NCBI RefSeq assembly: GCF_013426205.1 | Contig: NC_089426.1 | Coordinates: 3,782,001 to 3,846,000 of the forward strand | From: Metarhizium brunneum | Taxonomy: Eukaryota > Ascomycota > Sordariomycetes > Hypocreales > Clavicipitaceae | Reading direction: 5' to 3' | Length of the DNA: 64,000 nt | In this document: positions 58,180 through 64,000 of the stretch, one piece after another | Layout: every line of letters starts with the position of its first letter | Numbering within the stretch: the first letter of the stretch is position 1 | Translations under genes and position numbers: made by a program | Notes under the pieces: generated by a model | What the model was told of the DNA's origin: nothing | Databases searched by the model: none | What the model saw: only the letters and a program-made list of their open reading frames with translations

Positions 58180-61100
58180 TCATAAGTTGGTGGTTTTTGC
58201 TTCGTGTGAGTTGAGCGTATTGATCATCATCTTCTTCTTACTTTTGTCTGTAACCAACAGGTGTCGGCTCTCAAACATAACCTTCATCGTGTGAACAATG
58301 CGATGCAAAGTGCTTGCCGCGCCGCGTTCTTGGGTGAATCGGACAATGCAGAGTGGCTGCTTCTTGCCATGCTCAATCACCTTCATGATCTCCGCAGCAA
58401 ATTCGACTTCTCTCAAATTCAAGTCTAGTCACTTCGGTCAGCTGTGCTTCCCCAATGTCCTACCGACCAGTGAGACACCTACAGTTCTTAGCTCTCAGTC
58501 TTCCAAAGACGATGTTGCGCTGCTTGTCAACCTGCGCAATTCTTATGCCATAACGCCGCCAATCGCGCAACAAAATCACAACCTCCTGGCGAGCTCGCTG
58601 GCAGGTCAAGGTCATGCAAAGATGGCCAGTCGCTGGCTTGACGCGGAATAGGCGCGTAAGCCAATTCTGCTTGACTTCAATATGCCGGGTGCCACCCGAG
58701 TTTGATCCAACCACGCCGGATCGTCGCTTTCGCACGACTGCCCGGCCCGACTCTTGCTGCTTCTCAGGCACATCCTCCAGACCTGTACATCGGTTAGTCT
58801 CCATGGGGCTCGATTAAAAAGAGAAAATCGGTGTCATTAGTACCTTCAATAGTCATACCAGTTTCCTTGCCCTTGTTGCTCTTCCAAAATGGAAAGGTAA
58901 AGTTTCTCTTCTTGCTTTGTTCACTAGACTCCTCGTCGGAACGATGTTGCTTGGAGTCTGTGGAACTGCTTGCCCGGCGTGCTCCGCTGTCACTGGAACC
59001 GGTGCTGGATTCTGCTCTGGAGACTCGCTTAAACCAAGATGACTTCTTCTTCTTGGGGGCGGATTCCACATCGTAGACATGATCATCGTATTCCATATCA
59101 TCGTAGGAGAGCTGCTGATGAAGGGGATGCCGAGAGCCTCCATCTCTGTTCGCCGACTGGGTATCAACGAGGCTCGAGGATCTGAGCGGGTTTCCAGGGG
59201 TGGGTGAGTTGACAACCCGAATAGTACGTTCAACCCTGCTAAGATAGTCTATACTACTGTTCTTCTCATTTGCTCGTCTCACAGGGCTCTGTGGTGGAGC
59301 GGACACAATACGAGCTCCATCGCCGTGAAGTCCAGCATTTTCATTTATCGAAGGCAGCGTAGAAAGCTTTCTATGTGTCTGGGTGTAAACCGGAGCTGAG
59401 ACGGCCCGACGGTCAACCTGTCTTGGGAGAGCAGGAACTTTGCTGACTGCTTCCACGTCCCCATTCTTGGCAGAATCTCTGTCCGGTGAGATTCGACGCG
59501 CGGTAGTCCTCTCTGATACTGTGGCTTGAGTCTGCGTGCTGACGACCTTGGGTAGTGGAGGTAAAGGACGGCTGTTCCATGAGTCGCTGGATGCGTCAGT
59601 CACTGGGGAGATGGTCGTCGTTGGGCTATCGAGGGATACTGAGAACGGGTTGGATTCCCGGTGTCTACGGTCACCCTCGGTAGTCGACGAGTCGCACTCT
59701 GAATCGTATACGATAATGGAGGTCTTGAATGCCTCGTCGCAGTCCTTGGCACAGGTGTTGCTGAATTTGCGCAGCTCTTCATGGAAAATCATAGAAGCAC
59801 CGTGTTTCTTGGGAGATTTATTGTCAGGGCTGCCCATGGCCTTAGGGTACGTGCCATCAGCTTTTCTAGCCAAGTCTGGACTTGCACATCGGCCGGCCGG
59901 TGCCGATACTCGTTGAACCGTTCCGTTACCAACAACAACCATAGGAGATCCAGTATTGAGATTGGCTGCCCGCGGACCAGGTCCAGTAGAACCGGATCCC
60001 TTGCGGATATGAGAGAAGTCTACACCTCGTTTGTGGCGGAGACTAGGCACCCGTATCTTGGGAGTTCCTTGTCGACTACTTCGAAGTGAAGCAAGTGATC
60101 CACGAGAGGATTGTGGCCGGCTCGTAAGCGAGGCTCTTGTTGAGTTTGCCCGCATACGACGGGTGTTGGAGCCGCTGCGCATTCTATTCGTTTGTCCAGT
60201 TGCAGTTGTGGTAACAACCTCGCCATCACGATGCACAGTAATCTTTGCATGGCTGACTTGCGTGTCGCATTGTTGTAGCATGCGACTGCTCCGGTATGGG
60301 TCATAGTTGTCATTTTCTGTATCGGGGGCGTTGGATATCACTGTGAAGCGCGAAATAGAACGCCCGTGTCCATTCGCTCTGGGTTTCTCAAATTGGCAGG
60401 TTGAGACACGCCTCTTCCAAATAGCCGGTTTGAGATGGTGGTAGTCGCTCATGGAGTGGGCCAATTCTGGCTTGAAGTCTTCCAGCTGCTTGTTCCGATA
60501 GTTATAAAGCAACCAATAAAAGGCCTTCTGGTCATTTGGCCTAGGTTCGATATTCTGTTAGTTATGCATACACGGGAGGACACTTGTTGGGGGTTGATGC
60601 CACCGATTGCTACTTACTCTGCGGATGTAAGGTTGAGGATTAGATCCTGCTCACTGAACATGTGCCACATAGATCGAAGTTGTCGAAGGAGTTGGGGGTC
60701 AATGTTGGCTCTAGCTACAGGCGTATACTGGAAACCTTTTCGGGTGTCTGGCAACTGGGCGGTGTTGTCTCCGAATTCGTCCAGGTACTTATATTTCTGA
60801 ACCAAGGGGTGCCTCCAGATATCCTTCATGGTAATTCGGCGTTCAGGATTTACCTGGAGCATTCGTCGTATCAGATCCTCAGCCTCGGAACTGAGACCCT
60901 TAGGCATCTCATAATGTCCCTTCTTCGTTTTGGCCATCATGACCCGCAAGTCAGGGTCATCAAATGGTAAGGTGGCCGACAGCATTGCGTAGAGAATGAC
61001 GCCCATGCTCCAAATATCAGCCCGGTCCCCACGATATTGCCTGTTTTTGAGTAGTTCTGGAGCAGCGTAATGGGGGCTTCCGCAAGCCGTGGCAAGCTGA

Positions 61101-62039
61101 TGTGTAGCGGTTTGGTGAAGCGCAGCCATACCAAAATCTGCAATCTTGATTTGCAAGTCTGCAGTGATGAGAATGTTCTCGGGCTTTAGATCACGATGGC
61201 ACACATTGAAAGAATGGCAGTAAGAAATGGCACTCATCATCTGTCGGAAGAAATGGATGGAAAGGTCCTCTGGGAGTCGTCCTCTGGAGTTGATAAAGGT
61301 AAAGAGATCGCCCTGATCGATATACTCGAGAATGAGATATCTGTTTTACGTCAGCAGATGAGAACATTGACCGGCAATGTGGAGAGTGGAAAGAGAAGAA
61401 AACTGACATTTCAGAGCGGTTCTCCCATATGTCGTACAGTTTCATGATATTTGGGTGTTCGATAAGTTTAAGAATTGCCACTTCACGCTCAATTGCCATG
61501 GGAACGCGCATCTCTCCATTGATCTGGTCAGGGAGACTGTTGTCCCATTTGCTTAGAGCGGCCATGGAGCTATCTTGGACCAAGTAGGCCATCGTTCTGT
61601 TCACAATTTTGACGGCAGCAAGTTGGTTGGTGATGTTGTGTCGGCAGAGGCGTACACGAGCTGATGAGCCTTTGCCCAGCGTTCGTCCCAGCTGCCAAGG
61701 CCCAATATGCGTCTTGTAGTTCTTCTTGCTTCGACTGCTCGAGGTTGAAGCATACGAAGCTTGGGACATTCGCTTATCGGCCTCTGCAGGTTGCGGATAC
61801 GGATGCTGTATTACACCAGACATTTGGGTGTTGAGAGTGATGTTTGCTGGAGCCATAGCTTGCCGGCTTTCTGGTCTCGTATGTGACGCCGGTTGGTTAT
61901 GCTGGGGATGAGCCACTTCGGACTGGGCGTAACGCGGCGCCTTGTTTGACTGCTGTTCCAACACAGGGATCGGGGAGTTCATTCGGTTCGTCGTCTCGGC
62001 CAAGGGCGAGCGAACCTTGGCAACCATCGTATCCGCCAT
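58180..62039 (-). CDS. Gin4/Hsl1-type (CAMKL) serine/threonine protein kinase
   Basis: Five exons: 62039..61408, 61340..60618, 60540..58844, 58782..58483 and 58424..58180 (632+723+1697+300+245 nt), 1198 residues. A disordered N-tail precedes the kinase domain (about 112-385). It shows the Gly-loop LGKGSSARV, the VAIK-type AVKIVNR, CHRDLKPEN with catalytic Asp261, DFG at 279-281 and the activation loop ACGSPHYAAPE. After it comes a UBA-like/AMPK-related region, then ~560 Ser/Arg/Pro-rich residues with basic SHIRKGSGS-like and KKKKSSWFKRVSR stretches. Exons 4-5 (about 1017-1198) code a KA1-like fold (HIEVKQNWLTRLFRVKPATG and NLREVEFAAEIMKVIEHGKK), as in fungal Gin4/Hsl1/Kcc4, where it binds membrane lipids at the bud neck or septum. 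The family links septins to mitotic entry through Wee1. The exon 3 acceptor (CCTAG) is chosen because the nearer ACAG would give an in-frame stop. Confidence 0.96.
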
Positions 62040-64000
62040 GTTGGTGTTGGTGATGTCGTAGGAATTAGCACATAATATTCGGGGTTAGCTATTTCAGTTC
62101 GTCGACGTCGTGTTTCTGGCCGTTGGCGGTGATGTTTCTTTTTTTTTCCTCCTCCCAGTCGCGCTGGCTGTTAATGATAGCAGACAATACAGGTCGAAAA
62201 CGAAGTTTATGGAAGGCAACGCGGTGGAAAGTCGGAACCAGAGGGGCCAAGATCAACCCGACGAAGGCGAAGGTTAAGTGTCGGTGGCGCACACGACAGC
62301 AAAGAAAGAGAGGGAAAGAGAAGAGAAGAAAAAGGACAACTACAAAGGTCGAGGACCGTCTGGTTGGGAGGAGCAGAAAGGGCAATGGAGCCGAGTACGT
62401 AGATGAAGCAGAGCACTGGAGGACAGGACGGGGGACCAAGAATGCGACACTGTCTAGGTCATGAGCTGAAGTGGAAGTATGTACGGAGTGGCAGAGGCGT
62501 AGAGTGGAAGCGCAATCCTCTCCACCGACGTGGAAATCTGGAATGCAATGTTTACTTTGAGAAAGTGGCGGCAGGTGTTTTGGACCAGATATGCCATGGC
62601 GCAAGGGAGACGGGATGGTCAGTTGGCTGGCACTCGGCTGGCACTGGCTGGCACTGGAACTTAAGAGGTCAGACCAGGATAAGTGACTGGCATCTGTAGA
62701 AATAGCGAAGAGGTGCTGCCAGCTGTCGGCACTGAGAGAACCTGGCGGGTGGGGAAATGTTTAAGAAGCATGAGAGAACAAAAGTCGAGATCATGACGGG
62801 GATTGGCGATGGTGGCCAGGAAGGCATACTAGGCGCACCATTCTTGGCCGCATTCCAGTTGCCAGCGCCGACAAATGGAATCCCGCCAGCAAAAGTCCAG
62901 CCTTGCCGACTTGCCCGACCACTTGACTTTGCCAGCGTACTTGTTTGCCTGCTGCTGCTGCTACTTCACCACTCCGGCGGCGGCAATGAGTTGTGCAATT
63001 GGGACAGAGCAAGAAAAAAAAAGATGAAGCCAATGATGCGTCTCGTTCGGATGGCTTACTTGCTAGGCCAGGCACCTCCTTCCTACATTGTCTTGGTACC
63101 CATTATTGCCCACCGTACTGTACCTGCAATAATGGGGCCCGAAGATCCCAAGGCCGCCAAGAATTGCAATACTATTGCAGCTTGCAATTTCCTTAAACTC
63201 TCCCTGGTGACAGGAACAGATTCCAACGACCACCTTTTGCACCCAAAATAGGGTTTGGTAGCCGACGAATATCAAGTCGCCAGGGCTCGGCGGGTGATGT
63301 GTCGAATTTGGTAATATGTTTGTTTGTTTGTGCCCTCACTGGTATCAACCGTCAACAACGCAGTACCAAAAATAATGTTGCCAACTGCTACCCTTTCGAC
63401 AACGAGAACGCTATGCCCCGAAGGAGCGCGGCGGGTGTGGATAGCAGTCACATTGCCGAAGGCAAATTTGAGACTGGAATTCAAGGGATGAGATGATGAG
63501 ATGATGCTGCCCCAGATAAACAGCACTCGGGACAAGTCCAGTTATGACTAAGCAGCGGCTCGTGGTGGTGTGGTGGCTTTTATTTTGCCGCGCTCTCTCA
63601 CTCTCTGCCAGGCTGCCTCAATCAAAGCTCTAGCATTGGGCCATTACTTGACGCTCCTTGATCCAGAATACGGACATCCTACGACCAAGAGTGTGGAGCC
63701 GTGTGCTCTGTATGTACTACATCGTACAAAAACGAACCACGAGATCCGCAAATAGAAGCCTTCGTCGAATTGGCAATCAAACGTCACACGTCCAGTTTGT
63801 GGTCTCGCGAAGTTTGGCGACACGGCCAAATGAACGCAGGTTGATAGTCCTTTTATCCATTTCGATGATGCTTCTATTTTGCCGCTGCTATGTCTTTAGC
63901 TCCATTGCTACCGTTCCTCGAGGACGGGTTGGAGGATCATGCTGAGACAATTATGTCAATACACTCAACTATCGGTTGTTAAAGCACGACTGACCCGGCG
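62040..64000. other. Gene-free right end of window
   Basis: About 2 kb upstream of the kinase gene, presumably its promoter and leader. The frames 62757-63251 (+) and 62089-62604 (-) carry no domain I recognise. Imperfect repeats of a TTGGCTGGCAC-like unit occur at 62621-62657. Nothing else was supported up to the edge. Confidence 0.5.

Overview
The window reads as nuclear DNA of a filamentous ascomycete, most likely a Sordariomycete and probably Hypocreales. The genes carry short spliceosomal introns (about 60-260 nt) with GTAWGT-like donors and, in several, CTAAC-type branch points before the acceptor. The families are typical of that group: a Dnf-type flippase, a fungal tetraspanin, an Mcm1 MADS-box factor, a Gin4/Hsl1-type kinase and a malate synthase ending in SKL. 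The order assignment is inference from gene content and cannot be proved from this sequence alone.

Layout. 1-938 (-): 5' end of a P4-ATPase, cut by the window edge. 5900-7862 (+): probable CANIN-domain (Nse6/SLF2-like) Smc5-Smc6 factor. 8258-9148 (-): V-ATPase subunit E. 10364-12030 (+): NIPA-type transporter. 12905-13738 (-): tetraspanin. 21469-22618 (+): Mcm1. 25251-25932 (-): Ctr copper transporter. 29382-29807 (-): unrecognised Cys-rich protein. About 30470-31300: degenerate array of ~117-bp tandem repeats. 33950-34047 (+): tRNA-Leu(UAA) with a 16-nt intron, beside an AT-rich, RIP-like island. 36809-38102 (-): C2H2 transcription factor. 53377-55560 (-): peroxisomal malate synthase. 58180-62039 (-): Gin4/Hsl1-type kinase. 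Every multi-exon model was built by hand from splice signals and reading-frame continuity. Only exon 1 of the NIPA gene and the start codons of the Ctr and Cys-rich genes are notably uncertain.

Gene density is low: about eleven protein genes in 64 kb, with gene-free stretches of 4.9, 7.7 and 15.3 kb. These stretches are peppered with a short palindromic motif (TACTCCGTA/TACGGAGTA, about 18 exact sites, none in an exon) and a second palindrome, TACCTAGGTA.

The genes do not form an operon-like or biosynthetic unit. They are housekeeping and regulatory genes: lipid flipping, DNA repair, vacuolar acidification, metal transport, transcription, the glyoxylate cycle and cell-cycle/septin control. 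No secondary-metabolite cluster, intact transposon, CRISPR array or rRNA was seen. The best candidates for something undescribed are the tandem array and the dispersed palindrome family.
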